This document shows, piece by piece, positions 22,655 to 34,320 of a DNA stretch of 64,000 bases. The translations under genes and the position numbers were made by a program. The notes beneath the pieces were generated by a model that was not told the DNA's origin, made no database searches, and saw only the letters and a program-made list of their open reading frames with translations. Source of the DNA: Tanypteryx hageni (lineage: Eukaryota > Arthropoda > Insecta > Odonata > Petaluridae); contig CM054120.1 in assembly GCA_028673005.1 (NCBI GenBank), forward strand, positions 58,340,057 to 58,404,056, in the 5' to 3' direction. The first letter of the stretch is position 1. Each line of letters begins with the position of its first letter.

Positions 22655-23562
22655 CAAAGAATCCGAATCACTTATCCGCAGAGGGGAAAGGTATGTAGAA
22701 ATTGAGAATAAGGAAATTTAATGCCTTGACCGAGATCGAACTCGTGGGATCCGCTTGTATGATTGGTATGCTATCACTGAACTATCGTGGAGAACGAAGT
22801 GAGTCGACGACTTAAAAGTATCCAAATATTAGCGCGAAAAGCGCCTGTTAAAAACATTTATTGCGAAAAAATTCCTAAAATGAAATTTTGCTTTTTAAGA
22901 TATCAGAATCAACAATTCTTGCAGAACATTCAACGTTTGTCGAGTCTCCTAAGAGACCCGGCGCGACGTGCGGGACAGCCGGGCGGATACCCGGGCCGTC
23001 CAGGTCTCGGGGTCGCTATCACGATCATCTACCTTTGCATTACTTGCAAGTGAACAAATATTGGATACCAATTTACAACGCGGAACAGGCTATAATCCCG
23101 ATATCATTCCTTTTATTTTTAATTTAAGTAGTTTTTACAGACTGTATAATTTATTATCATGTACTCATATCTCAAATAACTTTTACGGAGGGAGGCGATG
23201 GAGTGTTATCTCTCCCGGGGACACAAAATTCCTCGAGTTGCACGTGTTCTAGAATTGGAAAACGCTGATTTAGTTTTGAATTTATTTCTATATGCAACAT
23301 TACTGGATTAAAATTTTTTTATTGAATACCAATCGTGATGCATGAAAATAAAGAAGTTGAAATCACTTTTAGGTACTTGGAATCATTTGTAGAAATCCAA
23401 CCATAGGCTCTATTATTCATTATTTAAATGGTTTACATGGAGATTTTAGTAACCCTATGTGCCATATATCGATTTCTATATTTTAATTTTTCTTTATCTA
23501 TTTGTTGTGCAGATATCAAGCAGCTAGAGGTGGCCAAGGGGTCAAAGCAAAACAACCTCTAA
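22655..23562 (+). pseudogene. Array copy 0: partial 65-residue-protein gene, exon 3 frameshifted
   Basis: Only the last 36 nt of exon 2 (22655-22690) follow the gap; intron 22691-23512. In exon 3 one base is missing from the AAGGAGGTC word (here AAGGGGTC). The frame then ends in KGSKQNNL, with TAA at 23560-23562, instead of the usual KEVKAKQPLTRK. It also has the substitution P50L. Just after the normal stop, 21 bases present in all other copies are missing between two AATGAAGCT words, a deletion between short direct repeats. Confidence 0.7.
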
Positions 23563-25149
23563 CCCGCAAATGAAGCTCTTATAAAGGTTCCCTGATGTAG
23601 TTTATTTTGAAAAAAGTTAAATAAAATGTTTTTAAACTCTTATAAGCTCTTTTCTTATTTCAATCTAGTAAATTCGATCGATAATACTTATTACGCGCGA
23701 AAATATTTACTCGCGGTCTTCGGCGTATTTTTATTTGCATCATAAATGGAAATATTAACATCGAAGATAGTTGAAATTTGAATTAAAAACGTCTAAAAGA
23801 ATCTTATATCTTCTATGGATAGCTTCCGATTTTTTAATAACTGGCTACGAGTGTCAGTTTCAGGGTCAATATGCTTGGAGACTTTACCGAATATTGTAAA
23901 AAGGCTTTCGTATAAATTCTCATGGCGAACGATGTATATATCTAGATTTCTCAACTGAAAAAAGATATAAAGTATAAAAGTTTTATAATTTTAATTTCGG
24001 TATGCATGCAACGCCTCCGTGTTCAATAAGCAAATACTTTTTTCCATAAATAATTGACGGCAGAATACCAGCCGCTTATACGGGAGAAGTATACCGAGGA
24101 AATCGGTTGATAGGAACTATCCCGATTCAGGTAAAAAGCTTAAAAGGTAAATCCTAATAATAATAGGCGAATATATCTTACATTCTCAAACGAAGATAAT
24201 CTGATGTGGCAACCACATGAGCCGCTTTTGGGTGTTTTCACTGCTTTGTAGTCATTCCTACGTTTGGTTAAGTCGCACTGAGAACGAGGTACACATTCTC
24301 ACCCCTTTGTTTTCATCCCCTTCTCCTACAGTATTTCCTCCTCCCTGACATTTTGCATTGGTGACGTCGAAATAGAACAGTTTGCCCTCATTAGTTCCAA
24401 TACGTCCATCGTGTGGAAACTTCATTCGAGTGGTGTGCGTCTTTTAGAGTTTAACCTTAAATACCACTATGCCATGTAATCACAGTAACACTACTACCTA
24501 TTGAAAATTCACCCCAGTGCGTTTGGTCTAATTTTATTCATATGAAATCTAATTATCATTTTTAAATAAAAAAGAATGCCATTAACTTTACATTTTTATT
24601 AATTCAAATACATCTGAAAAACGCGCTAAAGTTCAAAATATCTCATATTTGGTCTTTTTTACTGCAAAAGACTAAGTTAAGTGAGAAATACTAAAATAGC
24701 ATTATAAGCTACTTGCAATTGTTACAAATTGTGCTTCTATGATGGCTACATATCAAATTGATGCAGATGGATCATCTGATGCTGAACTTTTTATCTGCAT
24801 TTCGTGGCCAAAGCTTACATCTCCCTTGTTTGGCAGCCTATGAATGGCCTACATTTATAGTACTGACCTTTCATTAAGTAGAATGGTTTTACCTACCCCT
24901 TTCTTATAACTACGATATATTACTTAGGGCATTATTTTGTTTTCATAATGACATATTATACGGTTCCCTTGCGTTAATTAAAATTTGACCTTTGATGAAA
25001 AATATTACGCTAACACTACATTGTGTGAAAATTCACCCGAGGGATTGCATTTTGGATATTTGCTGAAGAAAATTTTAAAAAGAAATACTTCAGAAAGGTA
25101 AATCTTGGCCTTAACTGAGAATACTTAAAATCAGAACTGCGGGAAGCAT

Positions 25150-25332
25150 GGTGAAGGTAGGTATGGAAGAGGGAGCTTAGGGAGGGAGGGGGGAGAGAGA
25201 AAGGATGGAGGGAGAGAGGAAGGATGGAGGGAAAGATAAAGGATGGAAGGCGTGGGGGAGGAAGGTTGGAGAGGAGATGAAGGAGGGAGAGAGGATTGGC
25301 GGACGGAAAAGAGAAAAGGAGGGTCGAGGGAA
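25150..25332 (+). repeat. Purine-rich (GGAGGGA/GAGAGA) tract upstream of candidate exon 1, copy 1
   Basis: About 180 bases on the plus strand are almost only G and A, with GAGAGA, GGAGGGAG and GGATGGA words. It precedes the candidate initiator by about 40 bases. Such tracts can bind GAGA-type factors or form triplex DNA; both roles are inference. Equivalent tracts start at 29036, 32922, 36937, 40823, 44722, 48736, 52635, 56649 and 60660. Open frames of 88-107 codons on the plus strand and 123 codons on the minus strand across it are low-complexity artefacts. Confidence 0.7.
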
Positions 25333-25373
25333 TCTTCAGATAGTTTTGTGTGTTTCCCCGAGCACTAGTGTGC

Positions 25374-25421
25374 AGTGTGGACTTCACTGCGGATTTTTAT
25401 CACGTCTTTGGCATCTAAAAG
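25374..25421 (+). promoter_or_regulatory. Candidate core promoter and non-coding exon 1 of the array gene, copy 1
   Basis: A GCAGTGTGG word (A at 25374) resembles the arthropod initiator TCAGT. In copies 6 and 8 the same site reads TCAGTGTGG, an exact match. A TCACGT word about 27 bases downstream resembles a downstream promoter element but is one base off the usual spacing. The stretch ends CTAAAAG followed by the donor GTTTGT at 25422. It contains no ATG, and spliced to exon 2 the first ATG is the 65-codon start. Donor-side ends in other copies: 29307, 33193, 37208, 41094, 44993, 49007, 52906, 56920 and 60931. Transcription start is inferred. Confidence 0.35.
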
Positions 25422-26419
25422 GTTTGTCACATTTTTTCCTAGTAGAAAGTGCTTTATTTCTCTCGCAATAATATCTGTTCATCTTTAAATTGCGTCTATA
25501 TCCTGAGAGCGATTAGAGATCAACGTATTTGTCCTGTGTACGGAATAGAAAAAAGATTGGCTTCGGTTCTAATACGGGTTCCACAATGATACTTTGTCGC
25601 GCTGAATCGTACTTTTTCTTCCGCATTATTTATGGCGAAGTGATGTATTTAAGCTTCCCGTTGTAAAATTTCCTAGAACGGGTCCCATTAAATAAGTGCG
25701 TACTCCGATGTTTGATAGGCGATTTATTAATCTTAAAGATTACATTAACATGCGATAAGGTGGAATCGGTTCTTTGGTATAATATTATAAAGTTGTATTC
25801 AAAATTAGTAATTGGTACTTGTAGGAATTATAGCATTTTCGACGCTGTGAAATGATTTACGCTACTCTAACAAGTTCGATAATCAGAGATTTAGCAGCAC
25901 GAATTGCACTTCATTACTAGTTTCTCTGCTCCTTATTCCAACTTCGTCTAACGGCACGCTTTGCTCGCCCATTTTTTATTAAATTAATTTATATTTCATT
26001 CATGAATTTAATAGGTAGGTATTTGAGTTATAAAAAACACCTTCACTTATTCAAATTTATTTTTTCGTTTCTAATACAGTGGGATACGATTAATGTGACA
26101 ATTACAATAAACAAAATATTCCAAACAAGATCTGCTTTTTGAATTCCGCAGATGATTGCAATAGACAGTTGATAACCATAAACAGTGATAGTAATAAGCT
26201 GCACCTAATGTATAAATCAATCTTCTTTTCACTTCATTCGCTTTTTTATAGTTTTAAGTGTTTCGGGTGTGCGGAATGTCGTTTTTTGATAATATATTCT
26301 AATAGGAATATGTGTCTTTTGGTCTGTATTTTATTGTATTATGTAGATGCTTCTTAATGATACTTCTAAATGTTTGATTTTATCAATTGCATATTTTTTT
26401 CTGAAATTTTAGTATCGTC

Positions 26420-27439
26420 ATGGATAAACAAAATAAACCCAAGTGCAATGGTGTACTACTAAAAGGAGCACCACAGCGCAATCCAAACCACGAAAAAGCA
26501 GTGGACAATAAACCTGACACAAAGAATCCGAATCACTTATCCGCAGAGGGGAAAGGTATGTAGAAATTGAGAATAAGGAAATTTAATGCCTTGACCGAGA
26601 TCGAACTCGTGTGATCCGCTTGTATGTTTGGTATACTATCACTGAACTATCTTAGAGAACGAAGTGAGTCGACGACTTAAAAGTATCCAAATATTAGCGC
26701 GAAAAGCGCCTGTTAAAAACATTTATTGCGAAAAAATTCCTAAAATGAAATTTTGCTTTTTAAGATATCAGAATCAACAATTCTTGCAGAACATTCAACG
26801 TTTGTCGAGTCTCCTAAGAGACCCGGCGCGACGTGCGGGACAGCCGGGCGGATACCCGGGCCGTCCAGGTCTCGGGGTCGCTATCACGATCATCTACCTT
26901 TGCATTACATGCAAGTGAACAAATATTGGATACCAATTTACAACGCGGAACAGGCTATAATCCCGATATCATTCCTTTTATTTTTAATTTAAGTAGTTTT
27001 TACAGACTGTATAATTTATTATCATGTACTCATATCTCAAATAACTTTTACGGAGGGAGGCGATGGAGTGTTATCTCTCCCGGGGACACAAAATTCCTCG
27101 AGTTGCACGTGTTCTAGAATTGGAAAACGCTGATTTAGTTTTGAATTTATTTCTATATGCAACATTACTGGATTAAAATTTTTTAATTGAATACCAATCG
27201 TGATGCATGAAAATAAAGAAGTTGAAATCACTTTTAGGTACTTGGAATCATTTGTAGAAATCCAACCATAGGCTCTATTATTCATTATTTAAATGGTTTA
27301 CATGGAGATTTTAGTAACCCTATGTGCCATATATCGATTTCTATACTTTAATTTTTCTTTATCTATTTGTTGTGCAGATATCAAGCAGCCAGAGGTGGCC
27401 AAGGAGGTCAAAGCAAAACAACCTCTAACCCGCAAATGA
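26420..27439 (+). CDS. Array gene copy 1: 65-residue Lys/Pro/Asn-rich protein, two coding exons
   Basis: I do not recognise this protein. Exon 2 is entered through a good acceptor (T-rich, TTTTAG) seven bases before ATG 26420 and runs to 26555 (136 nt). The intron is 26556-27377 (GTATGT...TGTGCAG, 822 nt). Exon 3 is 27378-27439 (62 nt), giving 65 codons plus TGA. The product starts MDKQNKPKCNGVLLKG and ends VKAKQPLTRK. It has 13 Lys, 2 Arg, 7 Pro, 7 Asn, few hydrophobics, one Cys (C9), and two NPNH motifs (residues 21-24 and 36-39). No signal peptide or membrane segment is visible; it is probably disordered and basic. Failure to splice would add only GM before a stop, giving 47 residues. AATAAA lies at 27506-27511. 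The form here (Leu13, Lys48) is shared by copies 1-4. Confidence 0.6.
26590..26662 (-). repeat. tRNA-like (SINE-type) sequence in intron 2, copy 1
   Basis: On the minus strand an A-box-like ATAGTTCAGTGATAG (26636-26650) and a B-box-like GAGTTCGATCTCG (about 26597-26609) lie at normal tRNA spacing, with a CGAG/CTCG T stem. The anticodon arm does not pair and the acceptor is not closed, so this is a tRNA-derived relic and not a tRNA gene. It sits at the same place in every unit: 22725, 30476, 34491, 38377, 42263, 46290, 50176, 54203, 58215 and 62226 (left ends). It therefore inserted before amplification. Confidence 0.6.
26809..26873 (+). other. GC-rich hairpin-forming block in intron 2, copy 1
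   Basis: This block is about 70% G+C in an otherwise AT-rich unit. GAGACC (26818-26823) can pair with GGTCTC (26868-26873), enclosing an ACG(T)GC/GCCGT stem and a CCGGG/CCCGG hairpin with loop CGGATA. Alternatively GTCTC (26809-26813) pairs with GAGAC (26818-26822) across a CTAA loop, which excludes the long stem. All copies keep it. Copies 5 and 7 have C-to-T giving a G-T pair; copies 6 and 8 carry a mismatch (CCAGG). Open frames of 84-94 codons across it have no other support. Confidence 0.45.
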
Positions 27440-27505
27440 AGCTACTGCTCCAATAATGAAGCTCTTATAAAAGTTCCCTGATGTAGTTTATTGTGAAAAA
27501 AGTAA

Positions 27506-27511
27506 AATAAA
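27506..27511 (+). terminator. Polyadenylation signal of array gene copy 1
   Basis: AATAAA sits 67 nt after the stop codon. It is followed by a T-rich stretch. The same word is found at the corresponding place in the other units. Confidence 0.5.
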
Positions 27512-29035
27512 ATGTTTTTAAACAGTTATAAGCTCTTTTCTTATTTCAATCTAGTAAATTCGATCGATAATACTTATTACGCGCGAAAATATTTACTCGC
27601 GGTCTTCTGCGTATTTTTATTTGCATCATAAATGGAAATATTAACATCGAAGATAGTTGAAATTTGAATTAAAAACGTTTAAAAGAATCTTATATCTTCT
27701 ATTGATAGCTTCCGATTTTTTAATAACTGGCTACGAGTGTCAGTTTCAGGGTCAATATGCTTGGAGACTTTACCGAATATTGTAAAAAGGCTTTCGTATA
27801 AATTCTCATGGAGAACGATGAATATATCTAGATTTCTCAACTGAAAAAAGATATAAAGTATAAAAGTTTTATAATTTTAATGTCGGTATGCATGCAACGC
27901 CTCCGTGTTCAATAAGCAAATACTTTTTTCCATAAATATTTGACGGCAGAATACCAGCCGCTTAAACGGGAGAAGTATACCGAGGAAATCGGTTGATAGG
28001 AACTATCCCGATTCAGGTAAAAAGCTTAAAAGGTAAATCCTAATAATAATAGGCGAATATATCTTACATTCTCAAACGAAGATAATCTGATGTGGCAGCC
28101 ACATGAGCCGCTTTTGGGTGTTTTCACTCCTTTGTAGTCATTCCTACGTTTGGTTAAGTCGCACTGAGAACGAGGTACACATTCTCACCCCTTTGTTTTC
28201 ATCCCCTTCTCCTTCAGTATTTCCTCCTCCCTGACATTTTGCATTGGTGACGTCGAAATAGAACAGTTTGCCCTCATTAGTTCCAATACGTCCATCGTGT
28301 GGAAACTTCATTCGAGTGGTGTGCGTCTTTTAGAGTTTAACCTTAAATACCACTATGCCATGTAATCACAGTAACACTACTACCTATTGAAAATTCACCC
28401 CAGTGCGTTTGGTCTAATTTTATTCATATGAAATCTAATTATCATTTTTAAATAAAAAAGAATGCCATTAACTTTACATTTTTATTAATTCAAATACATC
28501 TGAAAAACGCGCTAAAGTTCAAAATATCTCATATTTGGTCTTTTTTACTGCAAAAGACTAAGTTAAGTGAGAAATACTAAAATAGCATTATAAGCTACTT
28601 GCAATTGTTACAAATTGTGCTTCTATGATGGCTACATATCAAATTGATGCAGATGGATCATCTGATGCTGAACTTTTTATCTGCATTTCGTGGCCAAAGC
28701 TTACATCTCCCTTGTTTGGCAGCCTATGAATGGCCTACATTTATAGTACTGACCTTTCATTAAGTAGAATGGTTTTACCTACCCCTTTCTTATAACTACG
28801 ATATATTACTTAGGGCATTATTTTGTTTTCATAATGACATATTATACGGTTCCCTTGCGTTAATTAAAATTTGACCTTTGATGAAAAATATTACGCTAAC
28901 ACTACATTGTGTGAAAATTCACCCGAGGGATTGCATTTTGGATATTTGCTGAAGAAAATTTTAAAAAGAAATACTTCAGAAAGGTAAATCTTGGCCTTAA
29001 CTGAGAATACTTAAAATCAGAACTGCGGGAAGCAT
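27512..29035. other. Inter-gene spacer of the array unit (typical example)
   Basis: About 1.5 kb between the poly(A) signal of one copy and the purine tract of the next; I see no gene. Small inverted repeats are conserved across units: ACCGA/TCGGT around GGAAA and GATAG/CTATC around GAA (about 27977-28008), and ATGTGGC-A-GCCACAT near 28090. Copies 0, 6 and 8-10 have a variant centre in the last one. Confidence 0.45.
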
Positions 29036-30305
29036 GGTGAAGGTAGGTATGGAAGAGGGAGCTTAGGGAGGGAGGGGGGAGAGAGAAAGGATGGAGGGAG
29101 AGAGGAAGGATGGAGGGAAAGATAAAGGATGGAAGGCGTGGGGGAGGAAGGTTGGAGAGGAGATGAAGGAGGGAGAGAGGATTGGCGGACGGAAAAGAGA
29201 AAAGGAGGGTCGAGGGAATCTTCAGATAGTTTTGTGTGTTTCCCCGAGCACTAGTGTGCAGTGTGGACTTCACTGCGGATTTTTATCACGTCTTTGGCAT
29301 CTAAAAGGTTTGTCACATTTTTTCCTAGTAGAAAGTGCTTTATTTCTCTCGCAATAATATCTGTTCATCTTTAAATTGCGTCTATATCCTGAGAGCGATT
29401 AGAGATCAACGTATTTGTCTTGTGTACGGAATAGGATAAAGATTGGCTTCGGTTCTAATACGGGTTCCACAATGATACTTTGTCGCGCTGAATCGTACTT
29501 TTTCTTCCGCATTATTTATGGCGAAGTGATGTATTTAAGCTTCCCGTTGTAAAATTTCCTAGAACGGGTCCCATTAAATAAGTGCGTACTCCGATGTTTG
29601 ATAGGCGATTTATTAATCTTAAAGATTACATTAACATGCGATAAGGTGGAATCGGTTCTTTGGTATAATATTATAAAGTTGTATTCAAAATTAGTAATTG
29701 GTACTTGTAGGAATTATAGCATTTTCGACGCTGTGAAATGATTTACGCTACTCTAACAAGTTCGATAATCAGAGATTTAGCAGCACGAATTGCACTTCAT
29801 TACTAGTTTCTCTGCTCCTTATTCCAACTTCGTCTAACGGCACGCTTTGCTCGCCCATTTTTTATTAAATTAATTTATATTTCATTCATGAATTTAATAG
29901 GTAGGTATTTGAGTTATAAAAAACACCTTCACTTATTCAAATTTATTTTTTCGTTTCTAATACAGTGGGATACGATTAATGTGACAATTACAATAAACAA
30001 AATATTCCAAACAAGATCTGCTTTTTGAATTCCGCAGATGATTGCAATAGACAGTTGATAACCATAAACAGTGATAGTAATAAGCTGCACCTAATGTATA
30101 AATCAATCTTCTTTTCACTTCATTCGCTTTTTTATAGTTTTAAGTGTTTCGGGTGTGCGGAATGTCGTTTTTTGATAATATATTCTAATAGGAATATGTG
30201 TCTTTTGGTCTGTATTTTATTGTATTATGTAGATGCTTCTTAATGATACTTCTAAATGTTTGATTTTATCAATTGCATATTTTTTTCTGAAATTTTAGTA
30301 TCGTC

Positions 30306-31325
30306 ATGGATAAACAAAATAAACCCAAGTGCAATGGTGTACTACTAAAAGGAGCACCACAGCGCAATCCAAACCACGAAAAAGCAGTGGACAATAAACC
30401 TGACACAAAGAATCCGAATCACTTATCCGCAGAGGGGAAAGGTATGTAGAAATTGAGAATAAGGAAATTTAATGCCTTGACCGAGATCGAACTCGTGTGA
30501 TCCGCTTGTATGTTTGGTATACTATCACTGAACTATCTTAGAGAACGAAGTGAGTCGACGACTTAAAAGTATCCAAATATTAGCGCGAAAAGCGCCTGTT
30601 AAAAACATTTATTGCGAAAAAATTCCTAAAATGAAATTTTGCTTTTTAAGATATCAGAATCAACAATTCTTGCAGAACATTCAACGTTTGTCGAGTCTCC
30701 TAAGAGACCCGGCGCGACGTGCGGGACAGCCGGGCGGATACCCGGGCCGTCCAGGTCTCGGGGTCGCTATCACGATCATCTACCTTTGCATTACATGCAA
30801 GTGAACAAATATTGGATACCAATTTACAACGCGGAACAGGCTATAATCCCGATATCATTCCTTTTATTTTTAATTTAAGTAGTTTTTACAGACTGTATAA
30901 TTTATTATCATGTACTCATATCTCAAATAACTTTTACGGAGGGAGGCGATGGAGTGTTATCTCTCCCGGGGACACAAAATTCCTCGAGTTGCACGTGTTC
31001 TAGAATTGGAAAACGCTGATTTAGTTTTGAATTTATTTCTATATGCAACATTACTGGATTAAAATTTTTTAATTGAATACCAATCGTGATGCATGAAAAT
31101 AAAGAAGTTGAAATCACTTTTAGGTACTTGGAATCATTTGTAGAAATCCAACCATAGGCTCTATTATTCATTATTTAAATGGTTTACATGGAGATTTTAG
31201 TAACCCTATGTGCCATATATCGATTTCTATACTTTAATTTTTCTTTATCTATTTGTTGTGCAGATATCAAGCAGCCAGAGGTGGCCAAGGAGGTCAAAGC
31301 AAAACAACCTCTAACCCGCAAATGA
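30306..31325 (+). CDS. Array gene copy 2, intact
   Basis: Exon 2 is 30306-30441, intron 30442-31263, exon 3 31264-31325. The protein is identical to copy 1. The candidate exon 1 is 29260-29307. The unit is nearly identical to that of copy 1; one visible difference lies near 29420-29440 (CTTGTGTACGGAATAGGAT). Confidence 0.6.
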
Positions 31326-33397
31326 AGCTACTGCTCCAATAATGAAGCTCTTATAAAAGTTCCCTGATGTAGTTTATTGTGAAAAAAGTAAAATAAAATG
31401 TTTTTAAACAGTTATAAGCTCTTTTCTTATTTCAATCTAGTAAATTCGATCGATAATACTTATTACGCGCGAAAATATTTACTCGCGGTCTTCTGCGTAT
31501 TTTTATTTGCATCATAAATGGAAATATTAACATCGAAGATAGTTGAAATTTGAATTAAAAACGTTTAAAAGAATCTTATATCTTCTATTGATAGCTTCCG
31601 ATTTTTTAATAACTGGTTACGAGTGTCAGTTTCAGGGTCAATATGCTTGGAGACTTTACCGAATATTGTAAAAAGGCTTTCGTATAAATTCTCATGGAGA
31701 ACGATGAATATATCTAGATTTCTCAACTGAAAAAAGATATAAAGTATAAAAGTTTTATAATTTTAATGTCGGTATGCATGCAACGCCTCCGTGTTCAATA
31801 AGCAAATACTTTTTTCCATAAATATTTGACGGCAGAATACCAGCCGCTTAAACGGGAGAAGTATACCGAGGAAATCGGTTGATAGGAACTATCCCGATTC
31901 AGGTAAAAAGCTTAAAAGGTAAATCCTAATAATAATAGGCGAATATATCTTACATTCTCAAACGAAGATAATCTGATGTGGCAGCCACATGAGCCGCTTT
32001 TGGGTGTTTTCACTCCTTTGTAGTCATTCCTACGTTTGGTTAAGTCGCACTGAGAACGAGGTACACATTCTCACCCCTTTGTTTTCATCCCCTTCTCCTT
32101 CAGTATTTCCTCCTCCCTGACATTTTGCATTGGTGACGTCGAAATAGAACAGTTTGCCCTCATTAGTTCCAATACGTCCATCGTGTGGAAACTTCATTCG
32201 AGTGGTGTGCGTCTTTTAGAGTTTAACCTTAAATACCACTATGCCATGTAATCACAGTAACACTACTACCTATTGAAAATTCACCCCAGTGCGTTTGGTC
32301 TAATTTTATTCATATGAAATCTAATTATCATTTTTAAATAAAAAAGAATGCCATTAACTTTACATTTTTATTAATTCAAATACATCTGAAAAACGCGCTA
32401 AAGTTCAAAATATCTCATATTTGGTCTTTTTTACTGCAAAAGACTAAGTTAAGTGAGAAATACTAAAATAGCATTATAAGCTACTTGCAATTGTTACAAA
32501 TTGTGCTTCTATGATGGCTACATATCAAATTGATGCAGATGGATCTACTGATGCTGAACTTTTTATCTGCATTTCGTGGCCAAAGCTTACATCTCCCTTG
32601 TTTGGCAGCCTATGAATGGCCTACATTTATAGTACTGACCTTTCATTAAGTAGAATGGTTTTACCTACCCCTTTCTTATAACTACGATATATTACTTAGG
32701 GCATTATTTTGTTTTCATAATGACATATTATACGGTTCCCTTGCGTTAATTAAAATTTGACCTTTGATGAAAAATATTACGCTAACACTACATTGTGTGA
32801 AAATTCACCCGAGGGATTGCATTTTGGATATTTGCTGAAGAAAATTTTAAAAAGAAATACTTCAGAAAGGTAAATCTTGGCCTTAACTGAGAATACTTAA
32901 AATCAGAACTGCGGGAAGCATGGTGAAGGTAGGTATGGAAGAGGGAGCTTAGGGAGGGAGGGGGGAGAGAGAAAGGATGGAGGGAGAGAGGAAGGATGGA
33001 GGGAAAGATAAAGGATGGAAGGCGTGGGGGAGGAAGGTTGGAGAGGAGATGAAGGAGGGAGAGAGGATTGGCGGACGGAAAAGAGAAAAGGAGGGTCGAG
33101 GGAATCTTCAGATAGTTTTGTGTGTTTCCCCGAGCACTAGTGTGCAGTGTGGACTTCACTGCGGATTTTTATCACGTCTTTGGCATCTAAAAGGTTTGTC
33201 ACATTTTTTCCTAGTAGAAAGTGCTTTATTTCTCTCGCAATAATATCTGTTCATCTTTCCATTGCGTCTATTTCCTGAGAGCGATTAGAGATCGACGTAT
33301 CTGTCCTGTGTACGGAATAGAAAAAAGTTTGGCTTCGGTTCTAATACGGGTTCCATAATGATACTTAGTCGCGGTGAATCGTACTTTTTCTTCCGCA

Positions 33398-33526
33398 CTT
33401 ACACTGGCTGATAAGGAACGAATATATATTCCATTTAAATAGCAAGATTACATTGATTATTCGCGCATTTGACAGTGCAGTTATTATAGAGTGAAATCCC
33501 CCTAACGACAAATACCCTTAGGGGGA
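33398..33526 (+). repeat. 129-bp length-polymorphic segment with terminal hairpin in intron 1 (long units)
   Basis: Short units join TTCCGCA directly to TTATTTATGG. Long units carry 129 bases here, beginning CTTACACTGGCT. The last 32 bases, running one base past the segment (33496-33527), hold a 10-bp inverted repeat ATCCCCCTAA/TTAGGGGGAT. The same segment is at 45198-45326, 53111-53239, 57125-57253 and 61136-61264, i.e. before copies 3, 6, 8, 9 and 10. I cannot tell from one sequence whether it was inserted or deleted; no clear target duplication is visible. Confidence 0.8.
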
Positions 33527-34320
33527 TATTTATGGCGAAGTGATGTATTTAAGCTTCCCGTTGTAAAATTTCCTAGAACGTGTCCAATTAAATAAGTGCG
33601 TACTCCGATGTTTGATACGCGATTTATTAATCTTAAAGATTACATTAACTTGCAATAAGGTGGAATCGGTTCTTTGGTATAATATTATAAAGTTGTATTC
33701 AAAATTAGTAATTGGTACTTGTAGGAATTATAGCATTTTCGACGCTGTGAAATGATTTACGGCTACTCTAACAAGTTCGATAATCAGAGATATAGCAGCA
33801 CGAATTGCACTTCATTACTAGTTTCTCTGCTCCTTATTCCAACTTCGTCTAACGGCACGCTTTGCTCGCCCATTTTTTATTAAATTAATTTATATTTCAT
33901 TCATGAATTTAATAGGTAGGTATTTGAGTTATAAAACACACCTTCACTTATTCATATTTATTTCTTCGTTTCAAATACAGTGGCATACTATTAATGTGAC
34001 AATTACAATAAACAAAATATTCAAAATAAGATCTGCTTCTTGAATTCCGCGGATGATTGCAATAGACAGTTGATAACCATAAACAGTGATAGTAATAAGC
34101 TGCACCTAATGTATAAATCAATCTTCTTTTTACTTCATTCGCTTTTTTATAGTTTTAAGTGTTTCGGGTGTGCGGAATGTCGTTTTTTGATAATATATTC
34201 TAATAGGAATATGTGTCTTTTGGTCTGTATTTTATTGTATTATGTAGATGCTTCTTAATGATACTTCTAAATGTTTGATTTTATCAATTGCATATTTTTT
34301 TCTGAAATTTTAGTATCGTC

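Noticed and set aside
22021..22671. Minus-strand frames of 174-216 codons across the gap
   Set aside because: They consist almost entirely of undetermined bases.
25016..25471. Open frames of 123 codons (minus) and 88 codons (plus) over the purine tract, repeated in each unit
   Set aside because: They are two readings of one low-complexity G/A-rich tract. The plus frame runs through the proposed splice donor, and codon content follows the tract and not a protein.
26139..26357. 72-codon open frame upstream of exon 2 in every unit
   Set aside because: It begins at a TTG and not an ATG, is AT-rich and Phe/Leu/Tyr-heavy, lies within intron 1, and ends before the acceptor of exon 2.
26590..26662. 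Functional tRNA gene in each unit
   Set aside because: A and B boxes are present, but the anticodon arm does not pair, no acceptor stem closes, and the T loop is one base short.
26664..27117. Overlapping 84-, 79- and 94-codon open frames in intron 2 of each unit, and an 82-codon minus-strand frame
   Set aside because: Three frames overlap the GC-rich block, none has splice or start context, and none resembles a known protein. They lie inside an intron with good borders. A coding role cannot be fully excluded.
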